A stretch of 64,000 nt of DNA. Source: Austropuccinia psidii (Eukaryota > Basidiomycota > Pucciniomycetes > Pucciniales > Sphaerophragmiaceae). Location: positions 44,980,698-45,044,697 of the forward strand of contig JALGQZ010000011.1 in assembly GCA_023105745.1 (NCBI GenBank), in the 5' to 3' direction. The notes beneath the pieces were generated by a model. The model had not been told where the DNA came from and did no database searches. It saw only the letters and a list, made by a program, of their open reading frames with translations. This document shows, piece after piece, positions 46,228-58,788 of the stretch (position 1 is the stretch's first letter; the number at the start of each line of letters is the position of its first letter). The position numbers and the translations under genes are program-made.

Positions 46228-48133
46228 TGTGAGCCTTGAGGTATACTTTGAATACCCAATTAGGCCACAATTATCTTAAAAATAAATTCTGAACCATGCA
46301 TAGCCCATAAGTCATGCATATATTCAAAATTCATCATTATTGATTTCAGAAAACATGAATAACTTCTTATTGAATAAGTAAATCCATGGATTTGAAGCCA
46401 GATTTGAATTCTACACAAAACTCTAAGTAGGGTAGCTCCATAGAGTGAATAAGCTTGAATAAACTCTTTGAGGTGGTAATATGGAAAATACTTCAATACC
46501 ACATAAAAGATCCGTGAAAATCTTTGTTTTTCTCAATTTCAGGCCAAAATAATGGGAATGTGAGAAATCCATGATAGATATACACTAAGAATAGTGTTAT
46601 GCATGTTTTTGGAACTTAATATTATGGTATTCTTAAATACACTTTTGGTACACCCATAGTGGATATCTCACTTGAAGCCTGAATTTCTATTTTGATGTAA
46701 AAAATAGTCAAGGGGGACAAAAGACATCAAAGAGAGCCAGGGTACCCAACTTCTGAGGCTTCTGAGGAATGGACAGCTCCAAAGCTTGGATACTTGTCTG
46801 ATCTTTGTCAAATTAGTAAACTAAAACATTTTGGGAACTTGGTTACCAAGTCAAAACTTCATTATATCATAAGAAAATAGCAAATAAGCTGCTATTTTGA
46901 CATGCCAAGGAGGTAAAAAGCAACTTAGACTCCTGTAACCATGTGAATTATTAATGAATTTACATGGAAAACCCCCAAAATAGTAATTAAAACCCTTTTT
47001 GGACTAGTATCCATTGATTTACCTCATAGCAACCTGCCATATACTGCCATTTGCAATTCTACATAGAAATGCGGTAAAAACTTCAAAAATGCATTAAAAA
47101 TACAATTCTTGATTAATCTTTCTGAAACTTTCAGGAACAATTAAGAAATGTATAATTCATGTAAAAGTCAAAAGGAATTATACTTTTATGGGGTAAATTA
47201 AAAGCTTTAATTACTGTCCATTTTTGATGATTCCATGTAAAATACTGAATATTTAAAAATTCACAGAAAATACAATCTGTGATAAAATTTCCAATAGCAT
47301 TGATAACTTCAAGAAATAAATGATTATTTTGGAAGAAAAGAAGATTTACAGTTATTACTCCTTTTATTCTTAACCATAAATGGGTTGGTAGTCATTTAAA
47401 AGCCTCAATTAAGTAATTATGATAATCTTATGTGACAACAGATGATGAAATCAATAATCCAAAAACGTTTATTGTTTGCTCACTCACTAGGTTTTCAGTT
47501 TGCACCATGGAATGCCTCTTTGAGATGTCTTAGACTTAAAAGGGGCCTCCTCTTGCTGTTTTTTCCAAATCATCACATTATTCCATTATACCTTTATTAC
47601 CAACAAGTGAGTATGAGTTGAAACTATTTCTTAAGTGTTTTATTCTTTCAGAATCACTCAAAAAGACGTTAAATCATAGAAATAAACTCTATATTGTTTT
47701 AATATTGTTATAAATCAATTTTGATCCTTGAAATCCACAATTATCCATCAAATTTATCTACTATTATCTTTCAATAAGTTCTTTGGAGTATTAGTGAGTG
47801 TTTTGATTTAATTATTGAGGTTTTTCTCTAGTAATAGTTTTCTTCAAGGGTTATTTTTATAATTATTCTTATAAAAGATAATTATACACTAAAATAATTT
47901 ATTATTTTAATAAAGAAGAGTTATCATTAAATTCTTCTTGTAATTGATTCTTGTAGACAATTACTGCTTACTGTTATAATCACTAGTAGTGTCTAACAAG
48001 TAAAAGAAATAATTAATCGATTAATTATTTAATTGTGGTTATAATAATTTCTATTATGATTTTTCACAAGAGCAGTCATAGTACTGTTGATTGATAGTAA
48101 TATTATCAACAATTTTTATAGACACCTCTTACA
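46228..48133 (+). repeat. 5' LTR of family B element B1
   Basis: Begins TGTGAGCCTTGAG and ends CTCTTACA, 1906 bp. The start is shared with the solo LTR at 50012. The LTR end is fixed by comparison with family A: ACA followed by TTTGCAGGCCTGACCCTG here and by TTTTGGGGGCCTGGCCGTG there. Left flank TATCC; the right end of the element lies outside the window. Confidence 0.85.
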
Positions 48134-48523
48134 TTTGCAGGCCTGACCCTGTTTTTTCAACCTTGTACCCTTAATGAATATATTTTTAGGCTTTTAAATA
48201 TATTAATTTGATTATTTTTTCTTTCAATTTTAAGTTAAAATTATTTTTATTTTTGAAATTGTGTTAAAATATTTTCATTGAGGAATTTGGTTTAATTTTA
48301 TACTGTTTTTACACATGGCTTTTCCACATCCAAAAACTTATAAAATTATTCTTTGAGCTACTCTGAATTAATTTTGATTCAAAATATTGAATTTTGAGTT
48401 TTTTTCTTTAAAAAGAATAATCTTTTTGATTAAAAAAAAACTTATGAAAAATCTTCAAAAATATTTCAAAAGTATAAGAAATGATTTTTCTTTTATCAAT
48501 TTTTCTCTCGTGTCTTTAATCAA

Positions 48524-49494
48524 ATACTGTGCAGCTGGTAACAGACTCAGTAAAAGATACATTACTAGTCCAGAATCTTCAGAAGGAGAAGCTGAAGACA
48601 GTATTGAAGTGAAAATTGCTAAAAGAGGCACTTTATTTAAGACAGAAAAAACCAAACAACCACCAAAAGGTGTGTTTTTTCTGTTTTCAATTCTTATTTT
48701 CTCTTGAATTAACATGAAAATGGTGCATACCAGAAATGGAAGCAGCTATTCAGTCCAACCAGATGGACCTGGACAAGGAAGAGGCAAAACCAGAACAAGG
48801 TCTTCCAAGTCTTCCTGAAGAAAGACACATCTGGAGGATGCCAGAGCTTCCCCCCATTCCCCAAGGTCTGTACCAACAAAATTTGATGTTAACTCTGAGC
48901 CTGAACTAATTGAAGGTAATATTTTAAGGGCTGAACCACTTCCAAGTGGCAGCCATAGAAATATATGAGTCCCAATACAAAAACTGGTTCAGAGCAGCAA
49001 ACGAAGAGGAGTGGGAAATATTCCCAAGCCTTTGGCAGGGGGCCATGAACTCCTACTTACACATCAAGAGCTTTCTGGATCAGGAGAAGACCATAGAACC
49101 CTTAGGAGGGTGGAGCCCATTTTCTTGCAAAGACAAGGTCAAAAAGATAAAGAATTGGCGGAAGAACAAAAGTCTTTTTTCTGTAGACCAGAAGAAGGAA
49201 TTGGAAATGACCCCAGCTTTGGAAGAAGGCCCAGTGGCCTCTACCAGCTCCAAACCAGCTCCAGAAACCTCCAAAGAGAATCCCAAAGGACCTCAGAAGA
49301 AGAAGAAAGGTCCCAAGAACTATCAGAGAAAGGGAAAAGGCAAAGCAAATTGGCACAGAACTTACTCACAAGGGTACAGGATCTCCAAATCGGAGCCTTC
49401 AGCCATAGACAGTGTCTTCAATATGGCCAGGACTCTTATGGAATTCACAGCCAAGGAGCACAAAAGGATGAAAAGGACTTTTCCATGCAAATAA
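48524..49494 (+). pseudogene. Spliced leader/overprinted protein of family B
   Basis: A leader exon ending KTEKTKQPPK at 48669 is followed by a 64-bp candidate intron (GTGTGT 48670 to CCAG 48733). Joining gives K-E-MEAAIQSNQMDLDKE, the same phase-1 Lys-Glu junction as in family A. This frame then has TAA stops near 48906 and 48921, and is open again from 48946 to 49494: YESQYKNWFRAANEEEWEIF, LWQGAMNSYLHIKSF, then a basic tail with KKKKGPKNYQRKGKGK. That order (aromatic helical part, then K/G-rich tail) is the same as in the family A protein. The leader start is not clear; an upstream exon is possible. Function unknown. Confidence 0.5.
48670..48733 (+). other. Candidate frame-switch intron (family B)
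   Basis: GTGTGT...TACCAG, 64 bp. It contains the leader stop TGA (48705-48707) and, just after it, TTAAC (48709-48713) directly abutting ATG (48714-48716) in the Gag-Pol frame. This mirrors CTGAT-ATG at 18841-18848 in family A. Confidence 0.55.
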
Positions 49495-50011
49495 AAGATG
49501 AAATACAATTTGTTAGATCTAGTATTAATGTATAACTTGGCAAATTTGATGCAAAGTTAAATAAAATAACATAAGAAATAAGTCAATGGAAAAGAAATGA
49601 CAAAAAGTATACTGAGTGGTATAAGCTGAAAAATGTCAGAATTGTTTCTATTACCAATACATGTGACAGAATTGAAAGTAAATTTCAATTCCAAAATGAT
49701 CAAATGGAATATCTTTCCATTTTAAACATCAATGATAAACTCGGAATTCTAAAAGATCATGCTTTGGAAATAATTAATAATACCCAGCAGTTTGCCACAC
49801 ATTTGGCAAAAAGTGACAGTGAAAGGCAGAAGTTAAAGAATGAAATCATTGAAAATGTGGGGAAAATTCATCAGAATTATTGACCACATATGCCAAGACA
49901 TTCTACACCTTTGACTGAAGAAAAACATTCTGTGAAAGGGAGTTTGACCCCATTTTTAGGAGAAAATCCTATCTATGCAAAAGATATTCTTAAACTGGAA
50001 CAATGGACAAC
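48714..50011 (+). pseudogene. Family B Gag, N-terminal part (broken)
   Basis: Starts at ATG 48714 (MKMVHTRNGSSYSVQPDG). It has stops near 48816 and 48965, and includes SVPTKFDVNSEPELIEGN and an open stretch 49011-49535. A coiled-coil-like region follows (NDKLGILKDHALEIINNTQQ) with TAA/TGA stops. The Gag core begins at LKLEQWTT just before the insertion at 50012. Confidence 0.65.
50007..50011. other. Target-site duplication ACAAC, left copy
   Basis: Recurs at 63370-63374, immediately after the LTR end CTCACA. Collapsing the pair restores the gag frame. Confidence 0.9.
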
Positions 50012-51888
50012 TGTGAGCCTTGAGGTATATTCTACATACCCAAATAGGCCAAAATTATCTTAAAAAGAAATTTTGAATTATGCATAACTCATAAGTGATG
50101 CATATATCCAAAATTCATCATTTTTTATTTCAGAAAAGATGCATAACTTTTTATTGAGTAAGTAAATCCATGGATTTAAGGCCAGATTTGGATTCTACAC
50201 AAAACATTCACCTAGGGTAGCTCCATAGGGTGAATAAGCTCAAATTAACTCTTTGAGGTGGTAAAATGGAAAATACTTCAATACCACATCATCAATACCA
50301 CATAAAAGATGCGGGAATTATGTTTGTTTTTCTTAATTTCACGCCAAAATAATGGGAATGTGAGAAATCCCATGGTACATATACACTAAGAATAGTGTTA
50401 TGCATGTTTTGAGCACTTAAAATCATGGTATTCTTACATGGACCTTTGGTACACCCATAGTGGATATCTCACTTTAAGCTTAAATTTCTATTTTGACATA
50501 AAAAATAAGCAAGGGGGACAAAGGACATCAAACAGAGCCAGGGTACCCAACTTCTGAGGCCTCAGAAGCGTGGACAGCTCCAAAGCTTGGATAAATCGCT
50601 GATCTTGGCCTAATTGGTAAGCTAAAACCTTTTGGGAACTTGGTTACCATGTTACAACTACTGTAAATCTTAAGAAAATAGCAAATAACCTGCTATTTTG
50701 ATGTGCCAAGGAGGTAAAGAGCTACTTAGACTCCTGTAACCATGTCAATTCTTAATGATTTTCCATGGATACGCCCCAAAAGAGTAATAAAAACCCCTTT
50801 TGGACTTGTATCCATTGATTTACCTCATAGCAACCAGTGAAACACTGATATTTGCAATTCTACGTAGAAATGAGGTAAAAACTTCAAAAATTCATTAAAA
50901 ATACAATTCTTAATGATTCTTTCTGAAGCTTTCAGGACCAATGGATAGCTGTATTATCTATGGTACAACCAAAAAGAATTACAGTTTTACCAGTAAAATC
51001 AAATGTTTTACTTACAGTCCATTTTTGACTATTCTACATGAAACACTGGATCTTCAAAAATTTACAGTAATTACAACCTGTGATGAAGTTGGCAATAGCA
51101 TTGATAACTTTGAGAAATCAATGATTATTTTGTAATAAAAGAAGATTTACAGATGTTACTCCTTTTATTCTTAACCATATTGGGGTTGGTAGTCACATCA
51201 AAGCATCAATTAAGTACTTATGATAACTCTTATGTGACAACAGATGATGCAATCAATAATCCAAAAAGGTTTATTGTTTTCTCACTCACTGTTTTTTCAA
51301 TTTGCTCCATGGCACACCTCTGTGAGCTGTTGTTGACTTAAAAGAGGCCTCTTCTTGCTGTTTTTTCCACATCATCATCTTCTTATCATTTAAACCATTA
51401 TTAGCAACAAGTAAGTATTAGTTATAGCTGTTCTTAAGTGTTTTAAATCTTTCAAAATCAATCAGAAAGACGTGAAATCATACAATCCAACTATATATTG
51501 TTGTAATACTGTTATAAATTCATTTTGATCCTTAAAATCCAGAATTCTACATCAAATCTCTCTATCTTATCTTTCAATAAGTTCTTTGGAATATTAGTTA
51601 GTGATTTATTTTTAATTCTTAAAGTTTTTCTCTAAAATTAGTTTTCTTCAAGAATTATCATTATAATTATTCTTGCAAAAGATAATTATATATTAAAATA
51701 ACTTTATTATTTTAATAAAAGAAGTTTTATTATTAAAATCTTCTTGTAATTGATTCTTGTAGACAATTACTTGCTCACTGTTAAAATCACTAGTAGTGTT
51801 TAACACGTGAAAGAAATAATTATTTAATTATTTAATTGTGGTTATAATAACATTTTGTTATTATATTTCATAAGAACAGTCATAGTAC
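50012..51888 (+). repeat. Solo family B LTR B2, left part
   Basis: TGTGAGCCTTGAGG... is preceded by ACAAC (50007-50011). It aligns along its length with 46228-48104. It is interrupted at 51888 by element C and finishes at 63369. A solo LTR inserted in gag of its own family arises by LTR-LTR recombination after insertion. Confidence 0.87.
51884..51888. other. Target-site duplication (A)GTAC, left copy
   Basis: AGTAC precedes element C. After its 3' LTR the sequence reads GTAC (63317-63320), or AGTAC if the terminal A at 63316 is shared. The uninterrupted target CATAGTACTGTTGAT is seen in the sister LTR at 48078. Confidence 0.85.
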
Positions 51889-53762
51889 TGTGGTATTCCA
51901 TACCTTTTTACCAGTTTCAAGAATTTTTTTGTAAATTAACAGTTGGAAAATCAAGATCAAAATGACTAATTCAGGAAATCACCACTCAAAGAACATGATT
52001 AAAGATCACACACACTCAGGAATAACATTAATAGTAGGGAGGAATGGAAGATTTGGCATTCAGAATTGAAATAATCAACATATTTCTACAATCAAATAAA
52101 TAATAGGGGAATCCAATCTTATGGAATTATACAAGAAAGCCTACATATAAGCCTTACATAATCAACAATAGGCTTAATACATACAGAAACTCAAAATTAC
52201 ATGGGAAAAGTATCATTGTAACATTATATCCACTCTAAATCCATCAAGAAGATTATATTACTAAGAATCACAGTAACCAAATACAGTTCCTGTGACACAA
52301 GGATCACATGACAGTATCCAATTCAACTCAATACATGGGAAAATCCACTAAAAAAAAGAAAACTTAAAAATTACACAACAATACAGAAGCCCAAATAAGA
52401 CTTATGCAGTCCACATGCATAAGATCTGGAAATTACACAGCCACAGGATTATTAAAATTCAACTAAATTGAAATTCAACTAGCTGCATGCAAGGAAAATA
52501 CACTAAAACTGTAAACCACACAGAAATTACAGTAATCAAGAATTAAAACTCAAGAAGATATCCCCACATTACACAGCATAATCACCTGGAACTAAATAAA
52601 TCTTACAAACAAATTATACAGGGGCTTATTCACATGACACCACCTTCATCCTTAACTCACCAGCATTAATTCCTCAAGGCTATGCAAGCTGACTAAAGCA
52701 GGGCAAAAGAGAAGTCACCTGATATTTTTATCAGAATCCCCACCAAGAAAAACATCTCAACCTTCATTTTGACCAAACAAATGGAAAAAATATCTCAGTC
52801 ATATGACACCATTCTCAATTTTACACACTAGCATTAATCTCTCAAGGATGTGCAAGATTACTAATACAGTGTAGCAGATAGGTCATCTGACTTTTGTTAC
52901 AAAAAATCTACACCAGCAAAATTATCTCAAGGGCAAGAATAACACTTTACATGGAGAGCCATGGGTACTTTTCATAACATAAAAAGAGGCCTCTCTATCT
53001 CATTTTTCTCCTCTTTCCTCATGCAAATAATTATATACCAAGAAGGAGAATAATTATTCATCCCTTACTAGTAGGTTAATCTAGAAATTATTATTATTAT
53101 TACATTACATTAAAAGAGATTTATATATAGCTGTAGTTAACAGTAGGTATGCCTATATTATAAATTAATCTATTAGTGAAATACTCATATTCAAAAAAAT
53201 ATTTATATTATACTCTTCTCACTAGAAGAAAATCTATATCACTATTATTATTATCACAAAATATATTTTACATATTATCAAAATTATTTACCAACAACAA
53301 CTATTTAAACTATCAAACAATATTATTATATTATCACAATTACTAAATTTTCTCATTTTGAACTATTATCCATTAAAAAAAAATACCTTCAACAAAGAAA
53401 ACAACTTAAAATCTCCACTCAGTACTATTATATCTATTATTTATCTACTCAATTATTATCTTATCATCTTGAAATCACCTACAAACTCATCATTTAAAAT
53501 TATTATTATTATTTTATCATTAGTCTGATTATTGAATAGGTCTGATAGAGACTGCTAAAAAGTCTTCTCTAGTTTTAAAGCCACAATCTTAAATATTGAT
53601 TTGTGAGCTCTGTAGGGAGATTGTTTAGTATATTCAGAGGGGCAGCTAAAACACCATTAGCACCCTTGGTTACAGGATTATTTCAGCAATTCAAAACTGT
53701 TTACCTGTGATTTCCCCCTCAAGGACTGCCTTATCCAATCCCACACCAAAAGGAGTTCCACA
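51889..53762 (+). repeat. 5' LTR of element C
   Basis: TGTGGTATTCC...GAGTTCCACA, 1874 bp. Differences from the 3' LTR are sparse, including a shorter ATT run near 53090 and isolated substitutions, so insertion is comparatively recent. It is followed by TCTGTTGCCCAACAGTGGC, the likely primer-binding region. Confidence 0.92.
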
Positions 53763-54161
53763 TCTGTTGCCCAACAGTGGCATTTCAACTTCAAAATTCA
53801 ACAATCAGTCAATAATCAAGAAAGAAGATAATCAAATCAACATAACTCACAAAAATAATTATCATTATCAAGAATTAACTATAAACACTCTCATACAATC
53901 TGGAATCTGGAAACACATCCCATTCCAAATCATCATCACCATCACAATCCTCAAATCAATCATATCATTTTTATTATCCAGTAAAAGAAGGGACAGCAAA
54001 AAAATCAAACACCCAAGGATATTGATTTACTCATTGCAACACCAAGAACAGACCAGAAGGAGAATGAAGAATTAAGGAGATTTTTCTTCAAGTTAATTCA
54101 AGAAGCAAGGAAAAACAAGAAAAGTACAAAAGAATTTAAAGGATCAGTTTACCAAGTAGAA
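53763..54161 (+). other. Leader of element C
   Basis: Begins TCTGTTGCCCAACAGTGG, with a short inverted repeat CTGTT/AACAG around GCCC, in the primer-binding position; the primer is not identified. An open frame crosses the LTR boundary into this leader (53707-54075), but it has no recognisable features. Confidence 0.5.
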
Positions 54162-55587
54162 ATGAATCAACAATCAACATCTGACTTACCACCATTACCT
54201 GAAGATACTGTAGAAAGACAGTATGCAGAAGAAAGTGAAGAGGAAGATCAAACAGTACAGATCCAAAGTCTTATGAAGCAAATGCAAGATTTATTATTAA
54301 CCCAAAGTAAAAAGAAAGGAAAAAGAAGGGAACAAACATCTTACACACCTATAGCCAGTCCAAGTGAACAAACATTACCAAGGCATGTTAGGCCTGAAGA
54401 TTCACCAATATCACCTACACCTGGACCAAGAGAAACATCCACACCCAAAAACAGATCAAAGATCACAGAGTATCCCAAAGAAGGTATTTTTAACTACACC
54501 CAACCATCCAAGTCCATTACAAAAGGAAATTCCTAAGGTAACATCTCCTATTGTTAAGATAAGAGCTAAAGATTATAATCTTGTTTTTGATGGTAATGAA
54601 GTAGAAAAATTCATAAAGAGAGTGGAAGCAGCAGCTGAAATTGAAGGAGCTAGTGGAGAAGATATAGCAAGACAAGTTACTTTTATGTCAGCATCTGAAG
54701 AAGTTAAGGAGAAAATTGAAGCAATGCAAGGTTATGAAGAGAAGAACTGGACAAAACTCAAATAAGAGCTTACTACAGAATGGGGAAGAGTAGAGCCAGA
54801 CAGAAGATATAGACCAGAATCTTTGGAGAAGCTTTTCAATAATACCAAAAGAGCAGGAGGAATTAGAAACTTAGCTGAATACAAGAGATTTATTGGAGAG
54901 TATGAAAAGATCACAAATTATCTGTATAAATATGGATACATTAGAAGGGAAGTTGAGCATAATGAAGAGCTCTATGCCAGTCTTTCAACAGAAATCAGGA
55001 CATCTATAATTAAGGAAATGAGAAGAGATAAAGTAATGATCCAAGCAAGGGATGGTGGATATATTGTACCAGAAATGAAAGTATTGAAGAGCTATATAGA
55101 GCAAGAGTTAGAGACTGTAATTATATCAAGGGACAGAGCTGGAGACATAACCTCCCATTATGAATTAAATCAGCCACAGATAGATAAGACACAAGCAAAG
55201 AAAGTTCAATTTGAAGATGACACCATGGAAAATGCCTTAAATCAACTGAAGGAACTTAACATTAAAATTAAAGAACAACAAAGACCCAGGATTCAGGATC
55301 AAGAAGAAAAGAAGGAAATAAAGGACTTCATTAAGCAAATTAAGGAATTTACAGAAGCAGTACTACCTCAAAATAAAACAGGACAGGTATTCAAGCAGGA
55401 AAATCAAGCAAGGTACCCAAAAGATAGCTTACCACCTTTTTCACAAAGGCATGTTCCCTATGCACCAGCACAAAACATACCAAACCCTTATGTCAAATGT
55501 TACTACTGTCTGGAGGAAGGACATTCAGTTAACAGATGCAACTACCTCTTTGAAGATCAAAATAGAAAATGGGTCAGCAGACAATGA
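54162..55587 (+). pseudogene. Gag of element C (one frameshift, one stop)
   Basis: ATG 54162 opens MNQQSTSDLPPLPEDTVE, with acidic and P/S-rich segments (RPEDSPISPTPGPRE). Near 54447, in an A-run, the frame shifts into the frame used by everything downstream. That frame carries VVKIRAKDYNL-like sequence (IVKIRAKDYNLVFDGNEVEK). TAA at 54763-54765 interrupts the Gag core (NWTKLK), which resumes as ELTTEWGRVEPDRRY and NLAEYKRFIGEYEKI. A CCHC zinc knuckle, CYYCLEEGHSVNRC, spans 55498-55539. TGA at 55585-55587. Confidence 0.8.
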
Positions 55588-57432
55588 GGTGGATTCTTAT
55601 TTCCAAATTGACAAAGAGTACCAACAGATGGAAAAATATCACCAAAGAAGTTAGTGGAAGAATTTGCAAAATAACAAGAAGAAATTATCAAGAAAAGAAA
55701 AGAAAATGAAGCTAAACGATCAACACACCAACCAAAGGAAGTAAACATAATACAAGCCAAGGAAAATGACATTGCAACAGCTATAGCCAAAATTGAAGAT
55801 TGGGGAAGCTAGCAGCCACCGTCTATATCATCAGCAAATGATCCATTTCTCAATAATTATGGATTGAGAAACACCAAACAAAGATCATCAAGAAATGAGC
55901 ATCCAAGTCAAGAACCAACAAAGTCATTACCAAAAATAATGAAAACACCACTAAAAAAGAAACCAAACATACCTGGAGCCTATATTGAAGATGAACATGG
56001 AACAGTGGAAAAAATAATTATTCCCACTAAATTCAAGAAACCTCAAGAGTTCAAAGAGGAAGAAGTTAGCCCAGAAGTTAGAGAAAAACAGGATTCTGAA
56101 AAGAAGCAAGAATTGACTCAAAATACTGTTAAAAGCAAGAATATCAAGCAAGAACACACAGAATTTCAAGAAGTTATGAGTCAAATTATCAAAAAGGTTT
56201 TGGATCAGAAAATAAATCTCACCTTAAAACAAGTTCTTATCATGTCACCCAAAGTTATCAACCAGCTTAAAGATTTGACAGCAGAAGAAAGAAACTCAAT
56301 CAACTCACTTGACACAAATGAAATTCAAACCAAACTCATAAACCACCATTTAGGAGATTATGAACAGCCCAAACTACATTATGCCTGTCCATTGGGATTT
56401 ATGCAAGTTTACTGAGGTGAAGAAGGACATGAAATAATGGCATTAGTAGATAAAGGATCAGAATTGAACATAATACCAGAAGATTCAGCAATAAAAGCAG
56501 GACTCACCACAAGATGTCTCAACATGAATTTAAGGGGGATTGGTGGTCACTGTACTTCAATTGTTGGATTAGCAGAATTTACCCCAATTACTTTAGTTAC
56601 TGGGGAAGAAAGAAATATACACCTCTTTTTAGCAAGAGGAGCAGTACACACAGTACTGGGAAGACCTTTCCTTGCAGACAATAACATCAGATTAGACTTT
56701 TCTCAACAAAAGGGGGAAATATTCGGCTATATAGAACCGGATGGAAGAAGGCTTTGCTTACCAATTTGCTCACCACAGAAAGTAGGATGGAGAGAAAACC
56801 CACCAGCAGGAATGGAAACATGTGCAGTTTCTAAATTGGAAGATTGGAAAGAATTACCAGTAGAGAAAGAACCAAGCTCCAACAATCAGGCAATTTCAGA
56901 AAAACATTCTAACCAAGTATTTAAGGAAGAAGAAATAATTGAATCTGAAGGAAAAAGGGATATAAAAGTGGAATTAGCCCCATTTAATACAGAAGACATC
57001 AAGCCAAAGCCTAAAGAAATAAATCTTACAGGAATTACAACCTCAAAAAGAGAAAATGGAAATACTGGTGACCAAATAACTCAAGCTATCAACCATTATA
57101 ATTTCAAGAATCCTGAAGAAATAAAAAGAAAACCACTCACCAAGCTCCTCTCACCTATCAAAGCATTAAAATCTCTTTCAAAAGGAATATTTAAGAGTAG
57201 TTGGAAGTCAAATATCAAACCAGTTGCAACAGTAATAAATGTCACAGCAGAAGCAAGGAATTTGGACTCTCATCCTGATACATCAGCATTAAATTCCTTA
57301 AAAAGAATTTCTCTCAAATACAAGATTACCATAAACAAAGACCTCAAACCTCAAGAAAATCCCATAGTTCAGGGAGAAAGTATGGACTCAACCTCAAAAG
57401 TTAAAGAATCTACAGAATTAAATAAAATCTAG
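55588..57432 (+). pseudogene. Gag tail and protease-like domain of element C
   Basis: Same frame as Gag. Stops at about 55609, 55672, 55810 and 56413 (TGA) separate open stretches 55864-56415 and 56437-57432. The conserved core reads LHYACPLGFMQVY, then MALVDKGSELNIIPEDSA, LNMNLRGIGGHCTSIVGL and AVHTVLGRPFLADNNIRLDF. This is the retropepsin fold pattern (LVDxG ... LGRPFL). The catalytic triplet is DKG instead of DTG or DSG, so proteolysis is doubtful. K/E/N-rich linker follows to TAG 57430-57432. Confidence 0.75.
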
Positions 57433-57441
57433 GAAAATATC

Positions 57442-58788
57442 ATGGATAATCAACTGAAAAATGGAAATGATTATGGTCAAGAAACTGCAAAGAAAGAATC
57501 CAGAAAACCCAACATAAAAAATAATGGGGATAAAGGCAAATCACTCTCACCACAAGAAGTAACCAGTCCACCAATTTTATTTTCAAATTTAATCCAACCA
57601 GAAGCTTCACACAAGCAGGACAACAATTTTCAACCTTTTCCCCTAAATATGGTAAACATTGACCCAAGGCTTATTATGGAAAACAAAGATATTATCAAAC
57701 AAAATCTAAAGAAGTCAAAAATTGGAATAGGAAAATCAGAACAAGAATTGTCAAAAGAACTCATTCAAGAACCAAAAGAAGAATCAGATACTTATCTTCC
57801 CAAAGAAAATAACCTATTGCATATTCATAAATCCAATAAGGAACCAACATCCCCAGAATATTCTCAACACCTTAAAAATTTCAACCCAAGCAGAGAATTG
57901 AATAAGGAAATCCAACCTGAAAATGAAGCTATCAAGCAAGTGGTAACTGTAGAAAAAGAAAGTGACATTACTAAAAATGAAGAACCAATTAAACTAAAAC
58001 CTCAAGATTGTACCAACACCAGAAATTGTATGGAACAAGATTTTATGGAAAGGAAACCACAGCCAAATGATATGTGTAGTTCTAATTCTACAAATCATTC
58101 AACAGATGACATAGAGGAAGACTCACCTACCCCACACCATCACTCTGATAAAGAAAATACCAATTTCAATCTGGGAATAAATTACTTTTCTTTGGACAAA
58201 GCCAAAGAAATTCAAATGAATAAAAATGAAGAAATAAATGAAGACATCAGTAACAGACAGCAGAAACAGGGTCAAGAAGCTTTATTAAAACAAACAAATA
58301 TTGAAGAACTTGAAGCAGATGGAATCTTACTTACAGAAGACCAATTTCCCTGGGAAGGCTATACCAATTGGCAGCCTTTGAGGAATGAAAATTGCAACCT
58401 GGAACTTTACAAAATTACTGAAAAAGATCATCAATGCTCAACCCAACATGTAAAATGGCTAGAAGAAATAAAGAAAGCACCAAATGAAAAGACTGAAATT
58501 AAAAAGGAAAAGCTCACCAAGGAAGAAAGGGAATTTTTTTGGATTACTCAGAATAAAAAGTTATGGCCAAGTTTGCAAGCCCATTTGGCAATGCAATATA
58601 AGATTTCAACACAAAATGAGGACTGGAAAGAGAACAAAAAGAAAAGTGGAAACACCAATAATGAGTATTTAAGGGATGAAAAAGAATTGCAGGATCAATA
58701 TCTCAATAAAGAAAGAAGAAATGAGCTTACATCAAAAAAGGCCAAATTTAAGAGTAGTCTTGATAGCAAATTCTCACATCCTCAATGA
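57442..58788 (+). CDS. ORF X of element C, long disordered protein
   Basis: 448 codons from ATG 57442 in the same frame as the protease, nine bases after its stop, so it was probably part of one polyprotein. N/K/E/Q-rich, with repeated EEI, KEI and NKE words. The last 160 residues are more ordered, containing EDQFPWEGYTNWQPL, QHVKWLEEIKK, REFFWITQNKKLWPSLQAHL and ERRNELTSKKAKF. No RT, RNase H or integrase motif. It sits where pol would be. Function unknown. Confidence 0.6.
   Translation: MDNQLKNGNDYGQETAKKESRKPNIKNNGDKGKSLSPQEVTSPPILFSNLIQPEASHKQDNNFQPFPLNMVNIDPRLIMENKDIIKQNLKKSKIGIGKSEQELSKELIQEPKEESDTYLPKENNLLHIHKSNKEPTSPEYSQHLKNFNPSRELNKEIQPENEAIKQVVTVEKESDITKNEEPIKLKPQDCTNTRNCMEQDFMERKPQPNDMCSSNSTNHSTDDIEEDSPTPHHHSDKENTNFNLGINYFSLDKAKEIQMNKNEEINEDISNRQQKQGQEALLKQTNIEELEADGILLTEDQFPWEGYTNWQPLRNENCNLELYKITEKDHQCSTQHVKWLEEIKKAPNEKTEIKKEKLTKEEREFFWITQNKKLWPSLQAHLAMQYKISTQNEDWKENKKKSGNTNNEYLRDEKELQDQYLNKERRNELTSKKAKFKSSLDSKFSHPQ

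Noticed and set aside
53707..54075. 122-codon ORF across the LTR/leader boundary of element C
   Set aside because: It crosses the LTR end and primer-binding region. Gag motifs begin only at 54162.
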